Source of the DNA: Streptococcus mitis SK597
GTDB lineage: Bacteria > Bacillota > Bacilli > Lactobacillales > Streptococcaceae
Assembly: GCF_000148545.1 (NCBI RefSeq)
Contig: NZ_AEDV01000012.1
Span: 1-46,718 of the forward strand
Direction: 5' to 3'
DNA length: 46,718 bases
Position 1 is the first letter of the stretch. Each line of letters begins with the position of its first letter. Made by a program: the position numbers and the translations under genes. The notes beneath the pieces are model-generated. The model saw only the letters and a program-made list of their open reading frames with translations, was not told the DNA's origin and did not search any database. This document shows positions 35,579 through 44,671 of this stretch, piece after piece.

Positions 35579-36596
35579 ATCGTATGGGACACACATGCAT
35601 GCAGGGAGTAAAGCGACTAACGATTGTGTCAATATTTTGGAAGAATTAGACTTCGAAAAAATAGAAATTGTACGCCACAAACCTGATGATAAATCCCCCG
35701 TATCGAAAATAATCAGACAACTTTCTTTTTATAAACAGTGGAATAAGGTTTTACATAAATTGTCTGAAGGAGATGTTTTGTTGTTACAACATCCCTATCG
35801 CAGAAATCATTTTGGTAGGACATCAAGTCTTCTGAAACTGAAGAAAAAACAAGTAAAAATAATTTCATTGGTTCATGATGTGGAGTTGATTAGAGGAATT
35901 TATGATGATCCATTCTACCAGAAAGAATTTGATGAAATGCTATCTTTTGCTGATTCAATTATTGTTCATAATGAAAAAATGAAAGATTGGTTTGTGGAAT
36001 ATGGCGTAGATGAAAAGAGACTAGTTGTTTTAGAAATATTTGATTATTTGAATGATAAGGACGTGTCTTCATCTATTGAATATTCAAAATCAGTGACAAT
36101 AGCAGGGAATCTTTCTCCTGATAAAAGTCCTTATTTGTATCAGTTAGATAAAGTTCCTGACATTCAATTTCAATTGATGGGAATTGGTTTTCAACCAGTA
36201 AAAGAGATTTCTAATGTTTCCTATTTAGGTGCCTTTGCTCCAGAAGATGTTCCTAACCATTTAAATAGTGGATTCGGATTAGTATGGGATGGAGAAAGTT
36301 TAGATACTTGCGATGGGGTAACAGGAAATTATTTAAGATATAATAATCCCCACAAGTTGTCTCTTTATCTTTCTTCAGGTCTACCCGTTATTGTTTGGAA
36401 AGATTCAGCTGAGGCAAACTTTGTAGAGAAGAATAGAGTAGGCTTGGCAGTTAATAGTCTGTTTGAATTATCTGAGATACTGGGTGAAATTAGTCAGGAT
36501 GAATATCTGCAAATGGCAACAAATGCTAAAAATATTATGAAAAATCTTAAAGAAGGTTATTATCTAAAGACCGCAGTGAATAAGATAATTAAATAG
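35556..36596 (+). CDS. Gtf3-like transferase, probable beta-1,6-galactofuranosyltransferase
   Basis: The 346-residue GT-B fold protein belongs to the Gtf3/Glyco_trans_4_3 group. Typical blocks are GDVLLLQHPYRRNHFGR (about 72-88), LVHDVELIRG (about 104-113), IIVHNEKMKDWFVEYGV (about 130-146), VWDGES (about 243-248) and YNNPHKLSLYLSSGLPVIVW (about 263-282). Homologues in receptor-polysaccharide and O-antigen loci add galactofuranose, and the operon carries glf, which makes the donor. GGGAGA precedes the ATG, which lies inside the 3' end of the GT4 gene. Confidence 0.85.
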   Translation: MKKYQIVESYGTHMHAGSKATNDCVNILEELDFEKIEIVRHKPDDKSPVSKIIRQLSFYKQWNKVLHKLSEGDVLLLQHPYRRNHFGRTSSLLKLKKKQVKIISLVHDVELIRGIYDDPFYQKEFDEMLSFADSIIVHNEKMKDWFVEYGVDEKRLVVLEIFDYLNDKDVSSSIEYSKSVTIAGNLSPDKSPYLYQLDKVPDIQFQLMGIGFQPVKEISNVSYLGAFAPEDVPNHLNSGFGLVWDGESLDTCDGVTGNYLRYNNPHKLSLYLSSGLPVIVWKDSAEANFVEKNRVGLAVNSLFELSEILGEISQDEYLQMATNAKNIMKNLKEGYYLKTAVNKIIK

Positions 36597-36613
36597 ACTC
36601 TTTGGAGAAGTAT

Positions 36614-37603
36614 ATGAATAATAAAATAGATCTTGTAATTACTTGGGTTGATGGTACAGATCCTGATTGGTTACAAGAAAAGAGGTTATATGAATCTGAT
36701 GTTGAATGGTCAGAATCAAACAACGCCAATCGATACAGACCATCAGAAAATTTTAAGTATTGGTTCCGTGCGGTAGAACGCTATGCAGTTTGGATTAACC
36801 GTATTTTCTTTATAACGTATGGTCATGTTCCAGAATGGTTAAATACAAAGAATCCAAAATTAAAAATTGTAAAACATACCGATTATATACCTCAGGAATA
36901 CCTTCCAACTTATAACTCTAATGTAATTGAGTTGAATTTACATAGAATTGAAGAGTTAAGTGAGCATTTTATTCTTTTAAATGATGATATGTATTTTGCT
37001 GCACCTACTACAGCAGATGATTTCTTTAAAGAAAATCTTCCAAAGGATTTTGGGATTTACTTACCAATAACTCCTAGAGAAAGTTTTAATCATATTGAAC
37101 TAAACAATACCATTCTGATGAATAAACATTTTAAGAAAAAAAGAAAATCTTTCTCGGAATGGCGTAAATTTTATAGTTTGAAATTAGGGAAGTACCTAGT
37201 TGGGAATATTTTTAGTATTTTTTATTCAGGTATTTTAGGATATAAAAATTACCATATTGGTTTGTCGCATTTAAAATCGACTTTTGATTTAATCTGGGAA
37301 AAAGAACCGAAATTATTGGAAGAAGTTAGCTCTCATAGATTTAGACAGTTATCAGATATTAGTCATTATGTAATGTCTCATTGGAATGTAGAGTCTGGAA
37401 AGTTTATGCCTCAATCCATTCATTTTGGGAAGTATTTTGATATTTGGGAAGTTGAAGAAATTCAAGGTGCTATTCAAAATGAGAAATATAAGATTATTTG
37501 TATCAACGATACGGATGAAGATGGAAAATTCTCTGAATACGATCAAAAAATCCATCAAGCATTTCAGTCTAAATTCCCAGAAAAATCAAGTTTTGAATTG
37601 TAA
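36614..37603 (+). CDS. Stealth-family sugar-1-phosphate transferase (WefC/WcwK-type)
   Basis: The 329-residue protein joins repeat-unit sugars through a phosphodiester. I start at ATG 36614 because TTTGGAGA lies seven bases upstream. The stealth conserved regions appear in order: IDLVITWVDGTDPDW (about 4-18), NRIFFITYGHVPEWL ... HTDYIPQEYLPTYNSNVIEL in the CR2 area (about 59-98) with LNDDMYF (about 114-120), the CR3 segment near 190-250, and HFGKYFDIWEVEEI near 276. These proteins transfer hexose-1-phosphate (GalNAc-1-P, Gal-1-P or GlcNAc-1-P). WefC of oral streptococci makes the phosphodiester in coaggregation receptor polysaccharides, so this operon probably makes a related structure. Confidence 0.88.
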   Translation: MNNKIDLVITWVDGTDPDWLQEKRLYESDVEWSESNNANRYRPSENFKYWFRAVERYAVWINRIFFITYGHVPEWLNTKNPKLKIVKHTDYIPQEYLPTYNSNVIELNLHRIEELSEHFILLNDDMYFAAPTTADDFFKENLPKDFGIYLPITPRESFNHIELNNTILMNKHFKKKRKSFSEWRKFYSLKLGKYLVGNIFSIFYSGILGYKNYHIGLSHLKSTFDLIWEKEPKLLEEVSSHRFRQLSDISHYVMSHWNVESGKFMPQSIHFGKYFDIWEVEEIQGAIQNEKYKIICINDTDEDGKFSEYDQKIHQAFQSKFPEKSSFEL

Positions 37604-37646
37604 ATTTACAGACGGATAATAAAAATATGTTTAGAAGTAAAAAATA

Positions 37647-39061
37647 ATGAAAGTTCTAAAAAATTACGCCTATAATCTCTCTTATCAATTATTAATCATC
37701 ATTTTACCGATTATTACGACACCTTATGTCACTAGGGTCTTCAGTTCCGATGATTTGGGAACCTATAGTTATTTTAACTCAATTGTTACCTATTTTCTTA
37801 TGCTAGCTACTCTGGGAGTAAACAATTATGGTACTAAGGCGATTTCAAGTAGTAGGAAAGATACTAGAAAGAATTTTTGGGGGATTTATACACTGCAACT
37901 AGGAGCGACTTTGTTCTCTTCTGCACTTTATATCCTTCTCTGTCTTACTTTACCAGCTATGCAAAATCCTGTAGCTTATATTTTAGGTCTAAGTTTAATT
38001 TCAAAAGGTTTAGATATTTCTTGGTTATTTCAAGGTCTAGAAGATTTTCGAAAAATTACAATCAGAAATATCACAGTTAGGTTAGTTGGTGTTATTTCTA
38101 TATTTTCTTTCATAAAAACACCTGAAAATCTCTATTTATATATATCACTGATTACGATTTTTGAATTGTTAGGGCAATTAAGTATGTGGTTACCAGCAAG
38201 AGAGTTTATTGGGAAACCGCACTTTGATTGGAAATATGCTAGACAGCATTTGAAGCCAGTAATCTTATTATTCTTACCTCAGATTGCGATATCGCTCTAT
38301 ATCACATTAGATAGTACAATGCTTGGAGTGCTAGCATCCAAAAGGGATGTTGGTATTTATGACCAATCACTGAAATTAGTAAAGATTTTACTAACATTGG
38401 TAACTTCATTAGGAAGTGTCATGTTGCCCCGAGTTTCAAACCTTTTATCTTCAGGAGATCATAAAGCAGTTAACAAAATGCATGAGATGTCATTTCTGAT
38501 TTATAATTTGGTAATTTCCCTATTATGGCAGGAATGCTAATTGTAAATAATGACTTTGTTACCTTTTTCCTCGGGCAAGATTTTCAAGAGGCACGTTATG
38601 CGATAGCAATTATGATTTTTAGAATGTTCTTTATTGGTTGGACAAATATTATGGGGATTCAAATTTTGATACCTCATAATAAAAATAAAGAATTTATGTT
38701 GTCAACAACAATTCCTGCTATTGTTAGTGTGGGCTTAAATCTTCTCTTGCTTCCAAAGCTGGGCTATATAGGTGCGGCAATTGTATCTGTTTTAACAGAG
38801 GTACTAGTATGGTTGATACAGTTATTCTATACTCGTTCTTATTTGAGAGAGGTGCCCATTCTAGGTTCATTGATCAAAATTATAATCTCATCTGGAGTTA
38901 TGTATGGTATCCTACTATTTATAAAACAATTCCTAAATGTATCACCGATGATTAATGTAGGGCTATACGCTATTCTTGGAGTAATAATTTATGCCAGCTT
39001 GATTTTAATCTTGAAGGTCATAAATCCAAATGAGTTAAAACAACAATTATTAAAAAAATAA
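37647..39061 (+). pseudogene. wzx: Repeat-unit flippase Wzx, split by a one-base frameshift
   Basis: Two overlapping frames, 37647-38540 and 38525-39061, together give the full-length Wzx (about 471 residues, twelve to fourteen helices). The first begins NYAYNLSYQLLIIILPIITTPYVTR (in part), the usual flippase start, and ends abnormally in ISLLWQEC. The second continues in the next frame with IMAGMLIVNNDFVTFFLG. Adding one T to the TTT at 38515-38517 restores V-I-F-P-I-M-A-G-M, the family sequence. As written, the flippase lacks its last third. The result is either a real null, a sequencing error in a short T-run or programmed slippage. Wzx exports lipid-linked repeat units across the membrane, so a real loss would block capsule export. 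Confidence 0.85.
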
Positions 39062-39072
39062 AGGAGTGTATT

Positions 39073-40173
39073 ATGTACGATTATCTAATCGTTGGCGCTG
39101 GTCTGTCTGGAGCAATTTTTGCTTATGAAGCAACCAAGCGTGGAAAAAAAGTAAAAGTTATTGATAAACGTGACCACATTGGTGGGAATATCTATTGTGA
39201 GAATGTAGAAGAGATTAATGTCCATAAGTATGGTGCCCATATCTTCCATACCTCTAATAAAAAAGTTTGGGACTATGTCAATCAATTCGCTGAGTTTAAC
39301 AACTATGTCAACTCACCTGTCGCAAACTACAAAGGAAGTCTTTATAATCTTCCTTTCAATATGAATACTTTCTATGCTATGTGGGGGACAAAAACTCCTC
39401 AGGAGGTCAAAGATAAGATTGCTGAGCAAACGGCTCATATGAAGGACGTTGAACCTAAAAACTTGGAAGAACAGGCTATCAAGTTGATCGGTCCAGATAT
39501 TTATGAAAAGTTGATCAAGGGATACACTGAAAAGCAATGGGGACGTTCTGCGACTGACCTTCCACCCTTTATCATCAAACGTCTACCAGTTCGTTTGACT
39601 TTTGATAATAACTACTTCAATGACCGTTACCAAGGTATTCCAATTGGGGGGTATAACGTTATCATCGAAAATATGCTGAAAGATGTTGAAGTAGAGCTTG
39701 GAGTTGACTTTTTTGCCAATCGTCAGGAATTAGAAGCTTCTGCTGAAAAAGTTGTCTTTACAGGGATGATTGACCAATATTTCGATTACAAACATGGTGA
39801 ATTAGAATACCGTAGCCTTCGTTTTGAGCATGAAGTTCTAGATGAAGAAAACTATCAAGGAAATGCAGTTGTAAACTATACAGAACGTGAAATTCCATAT
39901 ACACGCATTATTGAGCATAAACATTTTGAGTATGGAACACAAGATAAAACGGTCATTACTCGTGAATACCCAGCTGATTGGAAATGTGGAGATGAACCTT
40001 ATTATCCAATCAATGATGAGAGAAACAATGCTATGTTTGCTAAATATCAAGAAGAAGCAGCACAGAATGATAAGGTCATTTTCTGCGGACGTTTGGCTGA
40101 TTATAAATACTACGACATGCATGTAGTCATTGAACGTGCCTTAAATGTTGTAGAGGAAGAGTTGGGAAACTAA
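39073..40173 (+). CDS. glf: UDP-galactopyranose mutase
   Basis: The 366-residue cytoplasmic flavoenzyme converts UDP-galactopyranose to UDP-galactofuranose. The FAD-binding motif IVGAGLSGAIFAYEATKRGK (about 6-25) is followed by HIGGNIY (about 35-41) and KYGAHIFHTSNKKVW (about 52-66). Downstream are YTEKQWGRSATDLP (about 149-162) and the conserved TRxxEHKHF stretch (about 275-285). Length is standard. AAGGAG precedes the ATG. Its presence means the polysaccharide contains galactofuranose, to be added by the DUF4422 and/or Gtf3-like enzymes. It starts twelve bases after wzx. Confidence 0.97.
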   Translation: MYDYLIVGAGLSGAIFAYEATKRGKKVKVIDKRDHIGGNIYCENVEEINVHKYGAHIFHTSNKKVWDYVNQFAEFNNYVNSPVANYKGSLYNLPFNMNTFYAMWGTKTPQEVKDKIAEQTAHMKDVEPKNLEEQAIKLIGPDIYEKLIKGYTEKQWGRSATDLPPFIIKRLPVRLTFDNNYFNDRYQGIPIGGYNVIIENMLKDVEVELGVDFFANRQELEASAEKVVFTGMIDQYFDYKHGELEYRSLRFEHEVLDEENYQGNAVVNYTEREIPYTRIIEHKHFEYGTQDKTVITREYPADWKCGDEPYYPINDERNNAMFAKYQEEAAQNDKVIFCGRLADYKYYDMHVVIERALNVVEEELGN

Positions 40174-40246
40174 AAATTTGATGTTAAAATGGGGGAATAC
40201 TTCTTTTCCTCATTATTATTCATCTTAACAGGAGATATCAAAAGAA

Positions 40247-41293
40247 ATGAATAGTTTTAGTAAACAAAAGCCTGCCCGAATCGAGTGGATTGATTTTGGG
40301 AAGGGTTTAACAGTTTTAATGGTTGTTTTAGGTCATGTTGTTTTAGGACTATTTGAATCCAAAAGATTTGAAGATAACAATCAATGGTTATTATTTGTGA
40401 CTCAGATTTTTTATCTGTTTCATATACCAGTATTCTATGCTTTGTCAGGTTTTTTCTTTAAACCAGTAGACAATTTAAAGACTTTTACAACTTTTGTAAA
40501 ACAAAAAACAATTATTTTAGGAATTCCTTATTTGTTCTATTCTATCATACAATTTGGACTTCAAAAATTAGGCGGAGCGACAGTAAGGAATGCAGCTTCT
40601 TTTTGGGATTTGTTAAATATTTATCAAACACCTCTTGGAGTATCGTGGTATCTCTATGTTTTGTGGTGGATTTACCTGGTTGTTGCCTTCCTTTCTATTT
40701 GGATCAAATCCTATCACAAGCTATTTATCATTAGTGTAGTAGCCTATCTTCTTTCTATATTTGCACCAACTAATATCTATATTGTTCAGAAAATTTTTCT
40801 ATGGGCTTTCTTCTTTTTGTTAGGATCATGGATCAGACACTCAGGTGTTGGAACTTTTTTAACAAATAGATGGAAGTCGATTAGTTGTGTGACACTAGTT
40901 GTCATTACAGTATTTTTAATATATTGGCAATTATCTGCCCCTACTTTTTATATTTCATATGATAGACCGGGACTAAATGGGTTCATCTTCCCAGTTTCTG
41001 TAATTTTAGCTATGGCGTCCTATCCTATTTTAAGTGATAAATTGAATCGAGTTGCTGATTATTTTAGAAAGATAGGAAAAGATAGTTTAGTAATCTATCT
41101 TCTGCATGCACCAATAGTTTCTGTAACTAGAATTGCTTTATTAAAGCTAGGTGTTAGCAATATCTTTATCCATATAGTGATAGGACTTCTTTTAGGTTGG
41201 TTTGGTTCAATCCTTATACTTTATTTCTCCAAAAAAATCCCATATGCAGATTTTGTATTTTATCCAATGAAGTATCTAAGAAAAGTCAAATAG
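40247..41293 (+). CDS. Acyltransferase-3 family membrane protein (probable O-acetyltransferase)
   Basis: The 348-residue protein has about ten helices. The family start is RIEWIDFGKGLTVLMVVLGH (about 12-31), with the catalytic His at its end, followed by FYLFHIPVFYALSGFFFKP (about 60-78). It belongs to Acyl_transf_3, which includes WciG of pneumococcus, an O-acetyltransferase that also follows glf. It probably acetylates a sugar of the repeat unit on the outer face of the membrane. AGGAGATATC precedes the ATG. It is the last gene of the operon; a terminator lies at 41300-41328. Confidence 0.88.
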   Translation: MNSFSKQKPARIEWIDFGKGLTVLMVVLGHVVLGLFESKRFEDNNQWLLFVTQIFYLFHIPVFYALSGFFFKPVDNLKTFTTFVKQKTIILGIPYLFYSIIQFGLQKLGGATVRNAASFWDLLNIYQTPLGVSWYLYVLWWIYLVVAFLSIWIKSYHKLFIISVVAYLLSIFAPTNIYIVQKIFLWAFFFLLGSWIRHSGVGTFLTNRWKSISCVTLVVITVFLIYWQLSAPTFYISYDRPGLNGFIFPVSVILAMASYPILSDKLNRVADYFRKIGKDSLVIYLLHAPIVSVTRIALLKLGVSNIFIHIVIGLLLGWFGSILILYFSKKIPYADFVFYPMKYLRKVK

Positions 41294-41299
41294 TGAATG

Positions 41300-41328
41300 A
41301 AATCGAGGATGGATATCTTCGATTTTTT
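41300..41328 (+). terminator. Terminator of the polysaccharide operon
   Basis: AAATCGAGGAT (41300-41310) and ATCTTCGATTT (41315-41325) form an eleven-pair stem (one G-U) with a four-base loop, followed by T's. It begins seven bases after the acyltransferase stop. Confidence 0.85.
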
Positions 41329-41363
41329 GATATATAAAATCTAATAAAAAACGAACTAAAAAA

Positions 41364-41392
41364 TTGAAAAAAAGCTAAAAAAATGATATAAT
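41364..41392 (+). promoter_or_regulatory. Promoter of the LPXTG surface protein
   Basis: TTGAAA (41364-41369), 17 bases, TATAAT (41387-41392), with an extended TG-A before the -10. The protein is therefore expressed independently of the polysaccharide operon. Confidence 0.8.
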
Positions 41393-41434
41393 CGGCTTCA
41401 AATATGTATGAAATATTTAGGAGATTTAAACCAG

Positions 41435-44344
41435 ATGGATAAAAAAATAAAAACAGCCTTGGTAGCAACTGCAGCAGCTTTTACTGCATTTTCAGTTCAT
41501 CAAGTAAGTGCGGATGAAGAAAGTGATAAAACTACCAATAAAGAAACTACAGAGGTAGAAACACTGAAGCCAGTTTCTGATCAACAAATCGCAGATGCTG
41601 AGAAGAAAGTTTTAGAAACTAAAGCTGCAATTAAACAAAAAGAAGCTAATCTAACTCAGGCAGAAGCTGCTGCAAAAGTAGCGGCAGAAAAGGAAAAAGC
41701 GGTAGCTGAAAAGGCAAAAGAAGCTACACCTGAAGCTATCCAAAAAGCCAAAGACGATACAACTACAGCTGCGGAAGCTGTTAAAACTGCGGCAGCTGAT
41801 GTAAAAAATAAAAAAGCCGCTCAAGACGCTCTTGCTAAAGATGCAGCAACAAAACAAACAGAAGCAGACAATGCAAACTTTGCTGTTGATGCTGCTGCTA
41901 AAAAAGTACAAGACTTAGAAAATGGAACTCCATCTCTAACTGCAGCAGAAAAAGCAAAAACAGAAGCTGAAAAGGCAAAAGTTGACGCAGAAAAAGCTAA
42001 ATCTGACGCAGAAAAAGCTAAATCTGATGCTAAAAAAGCTGATGACGCTGCAGATAAAAAGGTAACCGATTTAAATAACGAATTATCTGCTAAAAAACAA
42101 ACTTTAGCAGATAAAGAAAAAGCGCTTAAAGATCTTGGTGAAAAACCACAAGCATACGATTTCTCTGATGTTAAATTTACCCTAGGTAAGGACTTTGCAG
42201 CTGCATTAAACGAGCGTGCTAAATTGATGGGAGAAAACGATCCAAACAACACTGGTGATGGACGTGCCAACGAACTTAGCACAAGAAACCAAGCTGAAGT
42301 AACTGCTAATGCTGAAAAATTAAAACAATTAGCAAAAACTAATATGGCTAAAAATACCTACACTAATACAACTGACACACGTGAAATTGATATTTGGAAC
42401 TTAACAGCTGACCAAAAGAGAGAAATTAACTTATTCGGTCTTCACATCGTTAACCAAATCCGTGAACAACTAGGAAACCCTAAAATTAAAACAACTGTAG
42501 GTATGGAAAAATTTGCTAATGAAGCTGCGGATGCTCGTAACAAAAAATATGCGAAAGTAACAGAAACATATGCTAAACCTGATTACGATGGAATTAACGC
42601 TGCAGCAAAAGCAAATGGTTTATCATACAAAACTGGTGACAACCAAAACCAAAGTGATATAATCTTCGCTAATGCTAAAACATACGAAAAAACAACTGAA
42701 AGTGAATTATTTAAATCTGAACAAAATCTAAATACTCTAATACAAAACAGCACATGTAGACCTACTATGACAATGGGACAATTAAAAGAGTATATCTTCG
42801 AAGCATATAATAATAAAATGTTCACTAACAACGAAGACTATACTGGTGCAAATTCTCACCGTGCATGGGAAAACGCACTATCTATTGGTGGAAGCATTGC
42901 TTACCGTAAAGATGGAGAAGGAAACAAGTTAGGGCGTAAAGCTTCTGAATACAATGCAACAAGCGTTACTGCATCTGTTAAATTTAATCCAAAACCGTAT
43001 GTAAACCAATGGGGAGACTACAGATACTTTAACAACCTTGAAATCTTCGTCCATAACTTCCAAACAGCTGGAGAAAATAAAGAACCTGGACAAGACACAA
43101 ACAGTATCGTTCTTGATTCAACTAAATTCAATGCAACTGAAATCAAAAACGATCCTACAGCTGCAAAAGAATACAGCACTAAAAAACAAGCTGCTGAAAA
43201 AGCAGTTAAAGATGCCCAAGCTGAGGTAACTACAGCTCAAAGCAACTTAGACACTGCTAAGCAATACAAAAATCAATTACCTGCTGCTGAAAAAGCTCTT
43301 ACTGATGCAACTAACAAACTTACAGCTGCTGAACAAGCTCTTCAAGAAGCTGAAACTAACTTAAACAACTTACGTCAAGGAGCTACTAATAAAGCTGACG
43401 AACTTAACAAAGCTAAAGCTGCATTAGAAACAGCTAAACAAGAAGCTGTAAAAGCCAAAACTGCTCTTACTGAAGCGAAAGCTAAATTAGCCCAAGCTGA
43501 GAAGGATGTTAAAGACGCTGAAGCGAACGTTAAAACTAAAGAGGCTGAAAAAGCTAAAGCAGAAGAATTAGTAGCTTCTCTTGAAAATGCTAAGCAAATC
43601 TATGAAAAAGCTAAAGCAGAAAAGGCTGCTTCAGATGCTAAAGTTACAGAGCTTCACAAATGTGTAGCAGATAAACAAACTGAACTTGTTAAATTAGAAG
43701 ATGAATATAAAGATCTTCTAAAACAACGTATCTCTAATTTGATTCAACCTGAAAATCCTGAATTAACATTCCGTGAGGAAGTTAAAGAAGAGGAAATCAA
43801 GTTTAGCATTGTTGAGGAACTCGATCCATCCCTTAAAGAAGGTGAACGTGTTGTTAAAACTCCAGGCGTAGTTGGTCGTAAGAAGGTCAAAGCTACAATC
43901 TTGAAAGCTGATGGAAAAGAAGTTGGTCGTGTAGTTGATAGTGAAGAAGTATTAACGAAAGCTATTGATGAGGTTGTTTTAGTCGGTACTAAGAAAGAAG
44001 TCTCACCAATTCTTCCAGAGAACCTTCCTCCACGTAAAGAAGATAGAAAACCTGAAGTTAAGCCTGATAGAGAGAAAACTCTTCCACGTGAAGAAGTGAA
44101 GGATGAAAAGCAAGATTCTAAACCAGCTGTTTCAGATGATGCCAAGAAACTTGCTGAACAAGCAATTTCAAATTCTCAAGTGTCATATATGGCACCAAAA
44201 GCAACTCAATCAGTTGTATATGTAGAGAATGCTAAAAAACTTCCTACAACAGGTATGAAAGATTCAAAAGCATCAATTGTACTTGCGATTATTGCAGCAA
44301 CTACTTCTTTGGGATTAGTGGCAAGAAAAAAGGAAGAAAAATAA
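41435..44344 (+). CDS. LPXTG surface protein with SEC10/PgrA-like and G5 domains
   Basis: The cell-wall-anchored protein has about 969 residues. I start at ATG 41435 (MDKKIKTALVATAAAFTAFS) because TAGGAGA precedes it; an ATG at 41408 would put extra polar residues before the signal peptide. Order: signal peptide (about 1-26), Ala/Lys/Glu-rich coiled coil (about 45-230), a globular region (about 240-560, with LFGLHIVNQIREQLGNP and NSHRAWENALSIGG) resembling the SEC10/PgrA surface-exclusion domain, a second coiled coil (about 580-765), a G5-like domain (about 780-860, with DPSLKEGERVVKTPGVVG and DEVVLVGTK), a Pro/Lys/Glu-rich stretch, LPTTG, hydrophobic segment and RKKEEK tail. PgrA-type proteins act in adhesion or surface exclusion. 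The role here is unknown. Confidence 0.87.
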   Translation: MDKKIKTALVATAAAFTAFSVHQVSADEESDKTTNKETTEVETLKPVSDQQIADAEKKVLETKAAIKQKEANLTQAEAAAKVAAEKEKAVAEKAKEATPEAIQKAKDDTTTAAEAVKTAAADVKNKKAAQDALAKDAATKQTEADNANFAVDAAAKKVQDLENGTPSLTAAEKAKTEAEKAKVDAEKAKSDAEKAKSDAKKADDAADKKVTDLNNELSAKKQTLADKEKALKDLGEKPQAYDFSDVKFTLGKDFAAALNERAKLMGENDPNNTGDGRANELSTRNQAEVTANAEKLKQLAKTNMAKNTYTNTTDTREIDIWNLTADQKREINLFGLHIVNQIREQLGNPKIKTTVGMEKFANEAADARNKKYAKVTETYAKPDYDGINAAAKANGLSYKTGDNQNQSDIIFANAKTYEKTTESELFKSEQNLNTLIQNSTCRPTMTMGQLKEYIFEAYNNKMFTNNEDYTGANSHRAWENALSIGGSIAYRKDGEGNKLGRKASEYNATSVTASVKFNPKPYVNQWGDYRYFNNLEIFVHNFQTAGENKEPGQDTNSIVLDSTKFNATEIKNDPTAAKEYSTKKQAAEKAVKDAQAEVTTAQSNLDTAKQYKNQLPAAEKALTDATNKLTAAEQALQEAETNLNNLRQGATNKADELNKAKAALETAKQEAVKAKTALTEAKAKLAQAEKDVKDAEANVKTKEAEKAKAEELVASLENAKQIYEKAKAEKAASDAKVTELHKCVADKQTELVKLEDEYKDLLKQRISNLIQPENPELTFREEVKEEEIKFSIVEELDPSLKEGERVVKTPGVVGRKKVKATILKADGKEVGRVVDSEEVLTKAIDEVVLVGTKKEVSPILPENLPPRKEDRKPEVKPDREKTLPREEVKDEKQDSKPAVSDDAKKLAEQAISNSQVSYMAPKATQSVVYVENAKKLPTTGMKDSKASIVLAIIAATTSLGLVARKKEEK

Positions 44345-44384
44345 TTTATTAAAACAATCATCTTACGTGATGATAAAAGAAATG

Positions 44385-44419
44385 AAATGGAGAAAATCAA
44401 CTTGATTTTCTCCATTTTG
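44385..44419 (+). terminator. Terminator after the surface protein
   Basis: A 16-pair perfect inverted repeat (AAATGGAGAAAATCAA at 44385-44400, complement at 44402-44417) forms a long hairpin with a T-run at its end. The stretch 44345-44671 has no gene and holds this terminator, a RUP and the aliA control region. Confidence 0.8.
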
Positions 44420-44449
44420 CTTGTCTAAAGTAAAAGTAGAGTTATATTT

Positions 44450-44556
44450 TATAGTAGATTGAAATAAGATGTGAACAAATCGATTAGGAAAGTCAAATTA
44501 ATGTATAGAAATATTTTAGCAGTCGTGGCGTACTATTCTTGATTCAATCTACTATA
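44450..44556 (+). repeat. RUP element (107 bp), second copy
   Basis: TATAGTAGATTG at the left end and CAATCTACTATA at the right end are perfect inverted repeats bounding a 107-base unit. It matches the reverse complement of 71-177 with about three differences. It lies between the surface-protein gene and aliA. Confidence 0.88.
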
Positions 44557-44599
44557 GAAGAAAAGAGACTGAATTATAAGAATATATAGTATAAATCAA

Positions 44600-44614
44600 A
44601 AAATTCAGAAAATT
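44600..44614 (+). promoter_or_regulatory. CodY-like box upstream of aliA
   Basis: AAAATTCAGAAAATT matches AATTTTCWGAAAATT at 13 of 15 positions and ends four bases before the -35 box. Binding by CodY there would block the promoter. It is inferred from sequence only. Confidence 0.6.
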
Positions 44615-44617
44615 GTA

Positions 44618-44646
44618 TTGACAGGACTTGAAAAAGGGTCTATAAT
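44618..44646 (+). promoter_or_regulatory. aliA promoter (perfect consensus)
   Basis: TTGACA (44618-44623), 17 bases, TATAAT (44641-44646). Both boxes match the consensus fully. The first possible in-frame TTG start (44618) lies on the -35 box, so it cannot be used; AAGGAGA (44660-44666) serves ATG 44672. Confidence 0.9.
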
Positions 44647-44671
44647 GAATAAAAAAACAAAGGAGAAGACT

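Noticed and set aside
39838..40126. Overlapping short frames on both strands within glf
   Set aside because: The glf reading frame is intact and conserved here, and the other frames lack start signals.
41651..42282. Long minus-strand frames rich in Ser, Phe and Cys
   Set aside because: They are antisense to the Ala/Lys/Glu-rich coiled coil of the LPXTG gene, whose codon bias leaves the opposite strand open.
43744..44145. Minus-strand frame of 133 codons
   Set aside because: Antisense shadow of the G5-like and Pro/Lys-rich part of the surface protein, with no ribosome-binding site.
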